The position numbers and the translations under genes are program-made. DNA of 30,339 nt from Brachionus koreanus (Eukaryota; Rotifera; Eurotatoria; Ploima; Brachionidae): contig PJRA01000508.1 in assembly GCA_016987375.1 (NCBI GenBank), forward strand, positions 1,631,525 through 1,661,863, given 5' to 3'. Below are positions 10,758 to 20,791 of the stretch, piece by piece. Under the pieces are notes generated by a model. It saw nothing but the letters and a program-made list of their open reading frames with translations, did not search any database and had not been told where the DNA came from. The first letter of the stretch is position 1. Every line of letters begins with the position of its first letter.

Positions 10758-11387
10758 GTTTCAATTTAGATTATTTTAATTTAAGTGCTCAAAAGAGTTG
10801 CAAATTCAATTAATACACGAGGATAGAATTCAATTAAAAATTTTCCTATGCACGTCCTTAACATTTGATTCAAATTAAAAAAGTTTTTTTTTAAAATAAT
10901 TTTCATCATTAAAAATTTAATCAAAGCTGCTTAAAATTTTTTAGTTTTAGATGAATCTTTTGTATTCATTGTGGCATTGTGGCTGATTCAAGGCACCAAA
11001 AGTTCTAAGAATAAATTTATTTTAAAGTCAATTTTTTTGTTCATATTTAATTTAAAATAAATAATTTTAATTTGTAAAATAACAGTCAAAAACTAATGAA
11101 AAAAAAAGACAATTGCTCGAGGATAAATTTATTAGCTAGCTCGGTAAAAAATCTGTTTACATAATTTATTTAATATAGATCTTAAATTAGTATATTAGAA
11201 AAATGTAAAGATTTTTATGCCGAAAGATCTGGAACAATGTTCAAGAGACAACCTTAATATTTTTATTTTTTTATTAATCTTAAATTTAAAATATTATAAA
11301 TTTAAGTTTATATTAATTAATTCTATATATAGCTAATCTTTCTAATATCAATTATATGAGCATTTAAAAAGAATTTCAGTTTAAACT

Positions 11388-11441
11388 TAAAAATAAAAAA
11401 TTCACAATTACTCCTAAAAAATTTTAGTGAGCTTTTTTTAT
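11388..11441 (+). repeat. Direct repeat, copy 1
   Basis: Nearly identical to 11727-11783: AAAAATAAAAAATTCACAAT, then TACTCCT, then AAAAAATTTTAGTG and a GCTTTTTTTAT tract. The partner has an extra CCT triplet and one dinucleotide change. Confidence 0.75.
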
Positions 11442-11726
11442 TTAAAGGTTAATAAACAGGCTAGTGCCCATGTCAATATTGACCGATTAACACCTCATTT
11501 ATTTAATTTTACAAAAGTAATAATTACAAATTTAAAAAAAAAATATTATTTAAAAAAGTAAAAAATTGAAACATTTAAATTAAATTTTTTGAATTTTTTT
11601 TCAAAATCTGTAAAAATCGAATTGATATTATTGAAAATAGATTGTTTGAAAATTGAAAATTTCAACATTGATCTCTTGATTATAAAGCTATTTATCAGTC
11701 TAGCATAAAAATATTCAAAGGTTTTT

Positions 11727-11783
11727 TAAAAATAAAAAATTCACAATTACTCCTCCTAAAAAATTTTAGTGTGCTTTTTTTAT
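11727..11783 (+). repeat. Direct repeat, copy 2
   Basis: Second copy of the block at 11388-11441, about 340 bases downstream in the same orientation, with TACTCCTCCT in place of TACTCCT. Confidence 0.75.
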
Positions 11784-12660
11784 GAACTATTTTGCGAGTC
11801 TATTTTTATATATAATCTTGATTTGATTTTAATTTTGGAAATAAAATTAGAAAAATTTTATATTAGACAGAATATAGTATCAAAAATGTCTTGGAATAGA
11901 AAAATTTGCCAGATTTTCACCTGTTCTAGAAGCTCTTGAGTTGAAATAAGTAAGACAAAGTTATATGAAACAAAATTTTTTAAATATAAAATACAAATAA
12001 ACAAGAGCTAATGTTGGGCTATGATTTGTTAATAAATTTTTGATCACATTTAATTTTATAAAATTAAAAAAAAATCTAATTAATTTTATAAATAAATTGG
12101 ACTAAAAGATGTCGGGCAATTTTTTTAAAAATCTCAGAACAAATGAACTTTTTGGGCTAAAATTTTTGATCAAATTTTATCTTTCAAAAAAAATCAAATA
12201 AGTTTGAAAAATGAGATATATAGTTTCAAAGCATTTGACTCTCTGAAACATTTAGCCCCAATATTTTCGGTAATAATTGTGACACAAATAAAATATTAGA
12301 TAATCAAAATCTATTGTTTCAAAGTAAAAAAAAAGACAAAAATTTGGTTGTATTAAAAATTTTAAAAACTGATTTCAAATAATTTGCACGAACTGATTCT
12401 CAAATTGAACCATGTAGCAAATTATAATTTAAAAAAAAAGCCAATATAGGTCTTAAAAGACCCGGCTTGAATGGGGTAAAAATTCAAATTTTTAAATCTA
12501 GCTTTACATTTGCACTTATTTTAATACAACCACCATTCATGTATGGTTTTAAATGAAAATTAAACCAATTTTATTTTGCATTGTGAATGTTTCTTTAGAT
12601 ATACCTTAGTGAGAAAAAAAAACTTTCTGAGCACATAAGTTTTAGATTCAAATAATCAAG

Positions 12661-13197
12661 ATGGTAAGTGTTCTTTTTTTTTAAATCAATTGAATAAATC
12701 CCATTTAATCAATGATCTGTTCTAATTTTTAATTTTTGATTTATTAGTCATCTGACGCTGTTACTATCCGTACAAGAAAATTTCTTTCAAACCGTCTATT
12801 ATGTAGACGACAAATGGTAAATTAATAATTAGCATTAATTAATTTTGATTAATTAATATTATCTGAAAAGGTAGTGGACGTTTTGCACCCAGGCAAGCCA
12901 TCAATCAAAAAAACCGAAATTAGAGAAAAATTAGCTCATATGTACCGAACTCAACCAGATGTTGTTTTCTGCTTCGGTTTTCGTACCGTATTTGGTGGTG
13001 GCAAAAGCACTGGCTTTGCTCTCATCTACGACACTCTTGACTTGGCCAAAAAATTCGAACCAAAACACAGATTAGCCAGACACGGCTTAGTAGAGACCAA
13101 GAGGATGCCGAGAAAACAACGTAAAGAGCGTAAGAACAGAATGAAGAAAGTCAGAGGTACCAAAAAAGCTTCAGTAAAGGATGCCAAGAAAAAATAA
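12661..13197 (+). CDS. RPS24: Small-subunit ribosomal protein eS24
   Basis: Exons are 12661-12663 (only the ATG), 12748-12816 and 12871-13197, giving 132 residues; the introns are 84 and 54 nt. Highly conserved eS24 segments are present: [77 protein letters not shown] and [17 protein letters not shown], in the usual order and length (about 130). It is a structural protein of the 40S ribosomal subunit. The first exon ends exactly after the start codon; to my knowledge vertebrate RPS24 is also split right after ATG, which would make this an old intron position. The Lys/Arg-rich C terminus is complete. The gene converges with the LRR gene, with 198 bases between the stop codons. Confidence 0.97.
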
Positions 13198-13225
13198 GGT
13201 GAATTTTAGCTAATTTAAAGAAAAA

Positions 13226-13231
13226 AATAAA
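13226..13231 (+). terminator. Polyadenylation signal of eS24
   Basis: AATAAA lies 28 bases after the eS24 stop codon, followed by T-rich sequence. Confidence 0.5.
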
Positions 13232-13375
13232 AAATTCCTCAATTTTTATAATATTTTTTTCTTAAGATAAATAATTCGATGAATTGATGATAATTTTGTT
13301 CTATTTTTTATTGTTGGCAAAATTTTATTAATTTTGAAAAAAATAAATAAAATTATCATTAAAAAAAAATTATCT

Positions 13376-13381
13376 TTTATT
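13376..13381 (-). terminator. Polyadenylation signal of the LRR gene
   Basis: Minus-strand AATAAA 15 bases past the LRR stop codon (13396-13398). The intergenic space is shared with the convergent eS24 gene, so the two 3' ends nearly meet. Confidence 0.4.
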
Positions 13382-13395
13382 CAAATTTTTATTCC

Positions 13396-16038
13396 TTAAA
13401 AATAAAAAATAAAAAAAATACTATAATAAAAAATTATATTTATTAGTTGTTCAGATGAACATCCATTCAATTTGCCAACTCTTCTAAAATAATCAAAATT
13501 GCTTTCTGAATATTTTTTCGACCTGTCATTTTTGTATTCATCAAGTAAAATAATTGTTCTATTAATGATGTCTATGCGACTCAAAAACTGATCTTTTGAA
13601 TCCAATTCGAATTGAGAGATATTTATAAATTTTTCAAAATCAGTGCAATTTGATGAATTTTCCCTACTTGTTAATTGAAATTTTTTGGCCAAGTATCCAT
13701 CACTTTTATCAAAAACATATTTGCTTGTATACACAATCACATAGTCGAAAAATTCTTCTGAAAAACTTCCCAAAACAACATAAATATCTGATTCAGAGCA
13801 ATAGAATAAATGTTTATGTTTATCCAATTTCAAATGTTCGAAATTTGAATGAATATTACCTATTTCTAAATAATTTAAACCTTTGAAAATTATTGACTTG
13901 TTGTTTTTCATTATTTCTATACATCTGTGATCTTTTTTTTCTACTAATAAAATTTTAAAATCTCTGTATTTAAATAGTGTCCCATTTTTGACTGAAATAC
14001 AATTGAATGTTTGGTTTGAAAAAGATAAAACAAAATCGCTCAAAAACACCCATGAATAATCTGCTATAAAATCTTTCAAATTAGATCCACAATTGTATTG
14101 GAGATTTGCTTCTTCTGAGCAATTGTCATCAAAATCTTCAATGCAAACCCTTTCATGAAAATTAGAAAAAATTTTATAGCCATACTTGTCGATAAACTTT
14201 TGTAAATAGCAGTCAATTTTGTTGTAATACAAATTTATTTGCACACGATGATCTAATTGCTTCAACAAGCATTTGTGCATGAAATTAATACTAGTAAGAT
14301 GAAGGTTTAAAATAGCAGATTTAGAAGAATTTTTCATACAAAATGAATGCGGTGAAAAATAAGTAATGTTGTTATGACTTAAATGCAAGTTGATATCTCG
14401 TAAATAGTTGTCAAAAGCAAAGTTTTTAATTTCTGTTAACATGCCATTTTGATTGTTCATGCTCAAATAGTTTAAATTTGGCAGCATTAGAACATTTGGT
14501 ATTTCTGATAAAAAATTACCATCCAGATATAATTTTGTCATATTTTTACAGTTGATAAAGCTATCTGTTTGAACATATTGAATTTCATTTTGGGCCAAGC
14601 TTAAAATTTCCAAAGCAATCAAGTTTCCAAAATTTGTTCTGTTAACAAGCTTTAAATTATTTTTGTCAAGAAATAAAATTTCTAAATTAGCTAGTTTTGG
14701 AAAGTTTAAAATTTTCAACTTATTGTCCATTAATTCCAGATGTAACAATGTGTCAAAAGAGCTAAGAAGCTCGTAAGAAATAGATTCGATTTTATTTTTA
14801 TTGAGAATTAGCTTTTTTAAATTTTTAGCTAATACTAAACTGACATCATCAATAGAATTTAATTGATTATGCTCTAGGTAAAGCTCGCTGATTAATGGAA
14901 TTTTCAAATCAGATATAAATTTTATTCTATTATGATTTAAATTGATTTTTAAAAGAGATCTCGATTCTAAAATGTTCAAATTTTCAATATTGTTGTTGGA
15001 TAAATCAAGCCACTCCAGTTTATCACAGCCAAAAACAAATTCTTGACTAAAATGAGAATATTTATTTGATGACAAATCTAACTGAACCAATTCTGATAAA
15101 TTAACAAATTTTGTGCGCTGATCTAATTTGTTCTGGCCTAATTTTAGACATTGTACATATTCTAAAGCCCTTAGTGCTTCTGGTTCTATCAAATTTAAAT
15201 TGTTTTGACTTAGATCTAATAAGGAAATATTTGTGTGTTCTAGAATAAAATTTTTTTTTCCCAAATAATTTAATGAATTTTTGAATAAAAAAATTTTGTC
15301 TACAGTTAAAAATTTTATCTCTAATTTGGCTATTTTGTTAGATGAGAAATAAAAAATCTTTGAATTTGATCCAAACTTTTTTGCTATAATAACCAATTCG
15401 TTTATATTTGAATTTTCTACTGCCACTTCAGTCATGTTTTCATGAATTTTAAGACTAAATTTCTCATTTTTCAATTTATAAATCACAAAACTACGCAAAT
15501 TAGTCATGTTAGATAGATCTAAAAAAATTCCAATGTCACTAATGTTAAATAAAGCAAGATTTTTTATTTTTAAATAACTACAAGCATTCAAAAAAACTTT
15601 TAATTGTTTTTGACCGGTGCTGATACTATTATATACAGAAAGAAGGCCAATTTTGTGTCTTAAAAAGACCAAATTTTCTTGGAAAATTGAAAATTGATCC
15701 AAAGAAATTGATTTCATTGTCAAGCGAATAATATTTTTTAGTTCTATGAATGCATCTGGGGCAATTCTTTGAGGCAGAGCGTTAGCAAAGCTCAATTGTG
15801 ATATTTCAAGATCACGAAAAATTCCGCTACCTATATAAGAAACTTGGTCAAAATTGAATGAACCAATTTGATTCAATCTGGATTTACCGCGATCAGTAAG
15901 TTTTATTTTGACACAATAAACATTACAGAAATTGGAATCACTATAAATTGTAGTACATTGTGAAAATGGACATCTAAAATCGCTTTGAACACTTTTGAAA
16001 TAAAACAAAAGGGTGATTAAATTTTCAACTAGATTCAT
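13396..16038 (-). CDS. Large extracellular leucine-rich-repeat protein, probably membrane-anchored
   Basis: A single uninterrupted exon encodes 880 residues. It begins with a hydrophobic signal peptide (about 1-19), followed by a Cys-containing segment (CPFSQC, then C..YC). About 12 recognisable LRRs run from about 266 to 566, with LxxLxLxxNxL cores such as LLDLSQNNLNLI, LEWLDLSNNNIENL and LEILSLAQNEIQYV; more degenerate repeats lie before them. A Cys-rich cap follows (about 568-660), then a non-LRR ectodomain rich in potential N-glycosylation sites. The last 20 residues are hydrophobic with no cytoplasmic tail, preceded by a small-residue patch (GCSS). That is the form of a GPI-attachment signal, although a tail-less membrane segment is possible. 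Chaoptin and connectin are GPI-anchored LRR adhesion proteins of similar layout. No TIR or other intracellular domain is present. Ligand and exact family are unknown. Confidence 0.88.
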   Translation of the reverse strand: MNLVENLITLLFYFKSVQSDFRCPFSQCTTIYSDSNFCNVYCVKIKLTDRGKSRLNQIGSFNFDQVSYIGSGIFRDLEISQLSFANALPQRIAPDAFIELKNIIRLTMKSISLDQFSIFQENLVFLRHKIGLLSVYNSISTGQKQLKVFLNACSYLKIKNLALFNISDIGIFLDLSNMTNLRSFVIYKLKNEKFSLKIHENMTEVAVENSNINELVIIAKKFGSNSKIFYFSSNKIAKLEIKFLTVDKIFLFKNSLNYLGKKNFILEHTNISLLDLSQNNLNLIEPEALRALEYVQCLKLGQNKLDQRTKFVNLSELVQLDLSSNKYSHFSQEFVFGCDKLEWLDLSNNNIENLNILESRSLLKINLNHNRIKFISDLKIPLISELYLEHNQLNSIDDVSLVLAKNLKKLILNKNKIESISYELLSSFDTLLHLELMDNKLKILNFPKLANLEILFLDKNNLKLVNRTNFGNLIALEILSLAQNEIQYVQTDSFINCKNMTKLYLDGNFLSEIPNVLMLPNLNYLSMNNQNGMLTEIKNFAFDNYLRDINLHLSHNNITYFSPHSFCMKNSSKSAILNLHLTSINFMHKCLLKQLDHRVQINLYYNKIDCYLQKFIDKYGYKIFSNFHERVCIEDFDDNCSEEANLQYNCGSNLKDFIADYSWVFLSDFVLSFSNQTFNCISVKNGTLFKYRDFKILLVEKKDHRCIEIMKNNKSIIFKGLNYLEIGNIHSNFEHLKLDKHKHLFYCSESDIYVVLGSFSEEFFDYVIVYTSKYVFDKSDGYLAKKFQLTSRENSSNCTDFEKFINISQFELDSKDQFLSRIDIINRTIILLDEYKNDRSKKYSESNFDYFRRVGKLNGCSSEQLINIIFYYSIFFIFYF

Positions 16039-16113
16039 TACTAATTTTTTAAATTTTGTTATGGTTTTTTTCTGTAAATGTAGATATAATATTTGAAATT
16101 TGAATTGTTTTCA

Positions 16114-16121
16114 TTTATATA
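16114..16121 (-). promoter_or_regulatory. TATA-like box of the LRR gene
   Basis: Minus-strand TATATAAA lies about 76 bases upstream of the start codon at 16038, which would give a 5'UTR of about 45 bases. Confidence 0.4.
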
Positions 16122-16424
16122 AAATTCCAATTTATTTTAATGCCAATAAAAAATGGAAAAAAGACTCACTATCAATGTCAAAATTATTGACATTAATTAA
16201 AATTGGGCAAAATAGCGAATTAAATAATATTGAAGGATCAAATAAAATATAGTCAAAAATAATATCTTATTTTTTAGGTCGTCAAACATATTTGTTACAA
16301 TAATAACGCAATTGCTCAATTTTGAAGACATATCATTTTATGGCATAATACACAATAATGATATGTTCTTTTAGACACTGATTAGAATTTTAGCTTTAAG
16401 ACTTATTCTTAATTTCGAAAATTC

Positions 16425-16801
16425 AGCTTTTGGGATTTGTGAAATTTGGTACAAATTAACAAAATAATACAAAAATTAATGCTAAAGAAAGTTTATAACT
16501 TTTTTTTTCTGAAAGCTTTGAATTAGTTCTATAAATGGATCAAAGTGCAACAAACTTAGTTGCACAAAAAGTCAAAGTCTGCTAATGATGTGCAAAGTCT
16601 CTGCAAAATGCATTTTAGTCAAATATGTCTAAATTTAAATTATGTTAAATTTTCAGAGTTTTACCAAATTTTTGATATAGTGCAACATATTGCATTTACA
16701 GAAGTTGCTTTTGACATTTTTAAAAGAAAAGCTATAAGAATTTTTAACATTTTGCTCTGTTCTTTTGTACTAAGTTTCACAAAACCAGCTTTGAGCATTT
16801 T
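16425..16801. repeat. Imperfect palindrome (diverged fold-back repeat)
   Basis: The left part (16425-16550) is similar to the reverse complement of the right part (16560-16800): compare GCTTTTGGGATTTGTGAAAT, then TTGGTACAAA, with GCTGGTTTTGTGAAA, then CTTAGTACAAA. The centre is a clean hairpin, GTGCAAC-AAACTTA-GTTGCAC, near 16543-16563. The arms are diverged and differ in length. It directly abuts the stronger palindrome at 16802. Confidence 0.5.
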
Positions 16802-17256
16802 CATCTCAGGCTAAGAATTTTAAACTAGTATCTGATATAAAAAGACATGTCTTAAAAATCGAACAATAACGTTAGATTTTATCATTTTGATTAACAAATA
16901 ACTTAAATTATTGCCTTTCTGTTTAACACTAGAAGCACCAAACGAGTCATTTAACTCGTATGAAAAATTTTTAAATCTTCGTATCTTTTGAATGGATTTT
17001 TCAAATAAATATATCTTTTTGATTTATGTAGATTTTAAAATTTTCTTAAATTAATTTATAAAACTATTACAGTTTTTTATAAAACATTTTTGAATTAAAA
17101 TAACATGAAAAAATGCTTGGTGCTTCTAGTGTTAAACAGAAAGACAATAATTTAAGTTATTTGTTAATCAAAATGATAAAATCTAACGTTATTGTTCGAT
17201 TTTTAAGACATGTCTTTTTATATCAGATACTAGTTTAAAATTTTTAGCCTGAGATG
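16802..17256. repeat. Near-perfect inverted repeat centred on a TTAA MITE
   Basis: Left arm 16802-16940 and right arm 17118-17256 are reverse complements with only two mismatches that I can find over about 139 bases. The arms begin with CATCTCAGGCTA and end inside the MITE termini. The symmetry axis is at 17029. About 121 bases of each arm lie outside the TTAA boundaries of the MITE, so flanking DNA itself is duplicated in inverted orientation. Confidence 0.9.
16923..17135. mobile_element. 213-bp TTAA-ended MITE, family 1
   Basis: The element is bounded by TTAACACTAGAAGCACCA at the left and its exact complement at the right, with TTAA as the terminal/target tetranucleotide. A second copy begins with the same 18 bases at 29509 but in a different flank, which shows that the TTAA is the true boundary. 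A subterminal hairpin, ACGAGT-CATTTA-ACTCGT, lies at 16942-16959. There is no coding capacity. TTAA target specificity is characteristic of piggyBac-type transposition; the superfamily is inferred. Confidence 0.8.
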
Positions 17257-17477
17257 GTTTTTATTAGAAGCGAGGAAATATTTATTTTGGCTTCATAAAA
17301 AAATGACTTGATCCCCAATAAACAATGATTCTTAATATTAAAATAAAATATTTTCTTTAAATTTTGTTTTTTAAATCTAAAAATCTCTAAAAATACGGCT
17401 TTGGCTTCAATTTCAATGTTCATTAACTTGCTTATTATTGCTATACCAATAATTTTGAAATTAGAACATCGAACGTG

Positions 17478-17670
17478 ATTGGGTTGATGTGCTTAGTGGG
17501 GTTCCACAAGGTTAAGTTCTTGGTCCGTTACTATTCCTGACTTTCATCAATGATTTACCAGATTTACCACAAAAAATTACAATCATGCGAATTGGTACTA
17601 CGATGCGAAACTCATGAGCTCAGTGAATGGAATGAGCTGCCAAGGTCGATTGTCATTTCAAGTTCGACCA
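17478..17670 (+). pseudogene. Dead non-LTR reverse transcriptase fragment
   Basis: The translation WVDVLSGVPQG-stop-VLGPLLFLTFINDLP matches the conserved RT segment SGVPQGSVLGPLLFLLFINDLP of LINE elements, with TAA in place of the Ser codon. Further on, YDAKLMSSVN in a different frame corresponds to the catalytic YADD/FADD region followed by its usual AKL; one Asp of the motif is lost. One stop and at least one frameshift make it non-functional. No 5' or 3' ends of the element can be seen. Confidence 0.85.
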
Positions 17671-18197
17671 ACCAGCTCAAAAACAATTGATGTGTATAGC
17701 ACAATATTTTGAATAATAAAGCTTTTAATTAATTTAAAAAATGACTATGTTTTGGTTGAAAAACATTAATTAAAACTCATTAAACTCATTTAGATCTAAT
17801 CTTAGTTTAATAGAAGATTTAATTAATTTAATAGAAAATTTCTTAAATTGTGTCAAATTTAAAAAGAAAGCAAAAATTTTTTTTTAAACTTGATAGACTT
17901 TTTAATTAATTATTTTATTTTGAAAAATTATAAACTAAAGGTAAGATTAAATTGCAATTTTTCTGAATATTTTTGGCAAAAACTTGAGGAGTAAAGCTGT
18001 TTATAAGCAAGTCATGTACTTAAATCAAAAAGCTTGAATTTAATTGAATGCATTTTTATATAATTTTTTTCGAATAAGCTGTTAATAAATTTACTTTTGT
18101 TGGCGTCTATGTATAACTTAATAATTTAAATTTGGATACTAAACTATCTCTACATCGAATTTTGTTTTATTTAGAGCGAAAATAACATAGTTAAGAA

Positions 18198-18880
18198 ATG
18201 GCTGCAAGAAGAGTTAGTAAGTCGAGCATAGATTGGGCAAAGCTGCAAAAAGTCTTGCCACAAGGACAACAAAACATTTACAGCAATTTGTTGGCCAAAA
18301 ATTACCAATATACTTCTGTGTAATTTATTGAAAGTAAACCAAAATTTAAAAGAAATTTATTTTTGAACATTAAAGAATCGCAAGCTTACCAGAAAATTTA
18401 CCAAAAATTGATTTTGAATCTTATCGAAAACAATTGGCAAATCCATCGGCCATCGACAAACTTGAAAAAGGCGTAATTTGAATAAAAATAAATTGTCGCA
18501 TTTAGAACTAATTTTTTTTCTAGTATTCAGCTTTTCAGGCTCCTTATCCTAAAGACACTGAAAATAGTGTATCAAAAATTGATCAATCTGAAAATGAAGA
18601 GCATGCAAGATTGACTGAATTTTTAAAACAAATAAATCAAGCTATTGAAGTTCTGAAAGCAGAGGTATTTATCAATTTTCAATTTTTTTTTAAAAATAAA
18701 AATAAAATATTTATTAACTAGAAATTTAAACTAAACAACATACCACCATTAGAAGAAATGACAATGGAATTGGAAGCCTACTACTTCCCAGAAAAAGCTG
18801 ATATATACAAGCCAATCCTAGAGGAAGAGGATACTTATGCTAAAATATTAGAAGCCAAGAAGAAGGGACTTCATCACTAG
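18198..18880 (+). CDS. ATP5PD: Mitochondrial ATP synthase subunit d
   Basis: Exons are 18198-18319, 18376-18472, 18524-18664 and 18722-18880, giving 172 residues; introns are 56, 51 and 57 nt and all in phase. Subunit d is part of the peripheral stalk of F1Fo ATP synthase in the inner mitochondrial membrane. Alignable segments with animal subunit d are SSIDWAKLQKVLPQ (human KTIDWVAFAEIIPQ), SLPENLPKIDFESYR (human ALPENPPAIDWAYYK), DKLEKGYSAFQAPYPKD, and NNIPPLEEMTMELEAYYFPE (human NLIPFDQMTIEDLNEAFPE). Human subunit d has 161 residues. Like other family members it lacks a long cleavable presequence. The first donor GTAATT was preferred over the GTGTAA two bases earlier because it keeps the SLPEN frame. 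An acceptor-like TTTTATTTAG ends 24 bases before the ATG. Confidence 0.95.
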
Positions 18881-18934
18881 AAAATTTCTTTCTTAAAATT
18901 TTAAAAATATCGTCAAACATAAACCACGGTCAAA

Positions 18935-18940
18935 AATAAA
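18935..18940 (+). terminator. Polyadenylation signal of ATP5PD
   Basis: AATAAA 54 bases after the stop codon, with another at 18949-18954. Confidence 0.45.
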
Positions 18941-19623
18941 TATTTAAAATAAATTAGTTTATCTATTGTTTAATTTTTCTTTTATTTTGCATCGGTATTT
19001 TTAATCAAATTCTTTTTTAATCAATTAATTTCTATTTTTTCCAAACTGATGGATATTTACAGTATGTCTGCTGAAAATAAAATATGAAAAGGTTTTTTTT
19101 TTAAATAGTTTGAGCGAACACACGGATTACGATGTTTGTGTTAACTAGTAGTAATGGTGTTTAGATCCCTCTTTTAGCCTCATGTGGGATTATTGTTAAA
19201 TTAGTAATAAATAGTAATAAATATTAAAATAGTTGATTGAATTTGAAAATTATTATTTGGTGATAAACTCATCGTAGATTTTTTATTGAATAAGTAGGGA
19301 AATGATTTAAAGAAACATAAAAAATTAAAATAAAACATATACATAGTGAATCAACCATTAAACATAATTTTATTTTTTAAACTGTTAATTAACACTTAAA
19401 TTTTTTTTTTATATAAAATTAATAAAACATTAACATTTAAATTCATATATGACATTCTTTTCCATTTCCAAATCCATTCGATTTTTTGTATCATTTATCT
19501 AAAGAAAAAGAAAAATCTTGTGTTTTATTTAAAATTCATTACAACTTTTACATGATAATTTAATAGCTTTTTATGTGTGTATTTACAATTTGCGAAAATG
19601 TATTTTTATGTTTTAATAACAGT

Positions 19624-19840
19624 TTAGCACTCAAAGGCGGGAAGGGTCTTTGGATCCCTTTTTTTTCCCTTTATTTGTTTTTTAATTCAAAAAATTTAAT
19701 CATTTTTTATAATTATTTTTTAAAACATATTTTAAATCAAAAATACTATAAAATTATTTAATTTTTATTACAAAAAAATTTTATTTTTATTGAAAATAAT
19801 ATGGTTTGAAAAATCCCACCTCAAGGCTTTCGAGTGTTAA
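19624..19840. mobile_element. 217-bp TTAA-type MITE, family 2
   Basis: The left end TTAGCACTCAAAGGCGGGA pairs with the right end CCACCTCAAGGCTTTCGAGTGTTAA as an imperfect terminal inverted repeat (consensus TTARCACTCRAAGGC). TTAA is intact on the right and mutated to TTAG on the left. Its length is close to the 213-bp family 1 MITE. Its right 90 bases recur at 1733-1840. No coding capacity. Confidence 0.65.
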
Positions 19841-20791
19841 AAAATTAAATGATCATTTTTATTTTTTGTTTTCTATTTTCTATTTAAAATATTTTTGTTT
19901 TATGTTTTGGTTCATTTTTTTAAGGATTCAATATTTTAAATATTATACATACAGGAAAAAAGTAAAAATTCGATTTTTTTCGATTTTAAATGTTTTAGTT
20001 ATTAATATAATAAAAAATATATTGTGGAATCATCATCAATTTAAAATAAATACTTTTAAGAAGAAAAAATATTTCCTTATTTTTTGAAAATTAAAAAAAA
20101 TTTGATAATTTTTTATAAATTTTTTATAATTTAATTTTGACCAACAATTCAGAAAATTTTTATCATTCCAGTAATCATTTGATCTAAAAAGTATCATGCA
20201 TTGTCTTTTAGCCATTTATTTCTCTAATTTGACCATAAAATTTTTAAGTGGTTATTTAAGGATTTCACAAATTTTGACCAATCTCAATTCTAAAAAAACT
20301 TTAATTTTGAACCATTTTAGAATATTATTTTTATAAAGAAATTTCTTTCCTTTGTAACTTAACCTAACCCCTAACATTTACGAAAATCGTTTTTTAAATT
20401 TAATCAGACTTTTTCTAAAAAAAAAGTCTTTTTAAAATTTAAATTTTAAATGTCAAAATCATTTTATCCATTAGTCAATGAACAGAAAAGCATTGAGAAA
20501 AAAATTTTCAAACTAAAAACTGAAGTAACATGTCGAAGAAAAATGACTGTGAAATAATTCACATTTCAAAAATTACAATTATTTAAAAAAATGGTTGATT
20601 TTGAAAAAATAACTGAATTAATTGCCTAATTTGAAAAAAAAATACTAAATTCTAATTACTTGCGATTTCAAACAAGCATTTTATACAGATTCAATTTAAT
20701 CTTAAATAAAAATGCCAAATTAAATTATCAGTAAAATAGATGCATTGGTCAAGTTTTTTATTTTATATTTTTGTTATTTTTAAAAAATAAT

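Larger units (their letters stand above)
10758..12660. other. Intergenic AT-rich stretch
   Basis: No coding exon is supported on either strand. The only structure seen is a pair of direct repeats (11388-11441 and 11727-11783). A GC-richer patch near 12440-12475 resembles neither neighbour. The last 60 bases should hold the eS24 promoter and 5'UTR; no clear TATA box is present, but acceptor-like TTTCTTTAG precedes the start by about 60 bases. Confidence 0.55.
16122..18197. other. Repeat-rich gap between the LRR and ATP synthase genes
   Basis: No gene is supported. The gap contains a small hairpin (about 16326-16372), an imperfect palindrome (16425-16801), a near-perfect palindrome with a MITE at its centre (16802-17256) and a dead reverse transcriptase fragment (17478-17670). 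The remainder is AT-rich without visible structure. Confidence 0.6.

Noticed and set aside
13650..13886. Plus-strand open frame within the LRR gene
   Set aside because: Antisense shadow of the 880-residue LRR frame.
16560..16814. 84-residue plus-strand open frame without ATG start
   Set aside because: It lies within the arm of an imperfect palindrome; the frame follows from the repeat sequence and has no ATG at its start.
19573..20087. Two Phe/Tyr/Ile-rich open frames
   Set aside because: The first overlaps a MITE and both are translations of T-rich DNA with no coding character.
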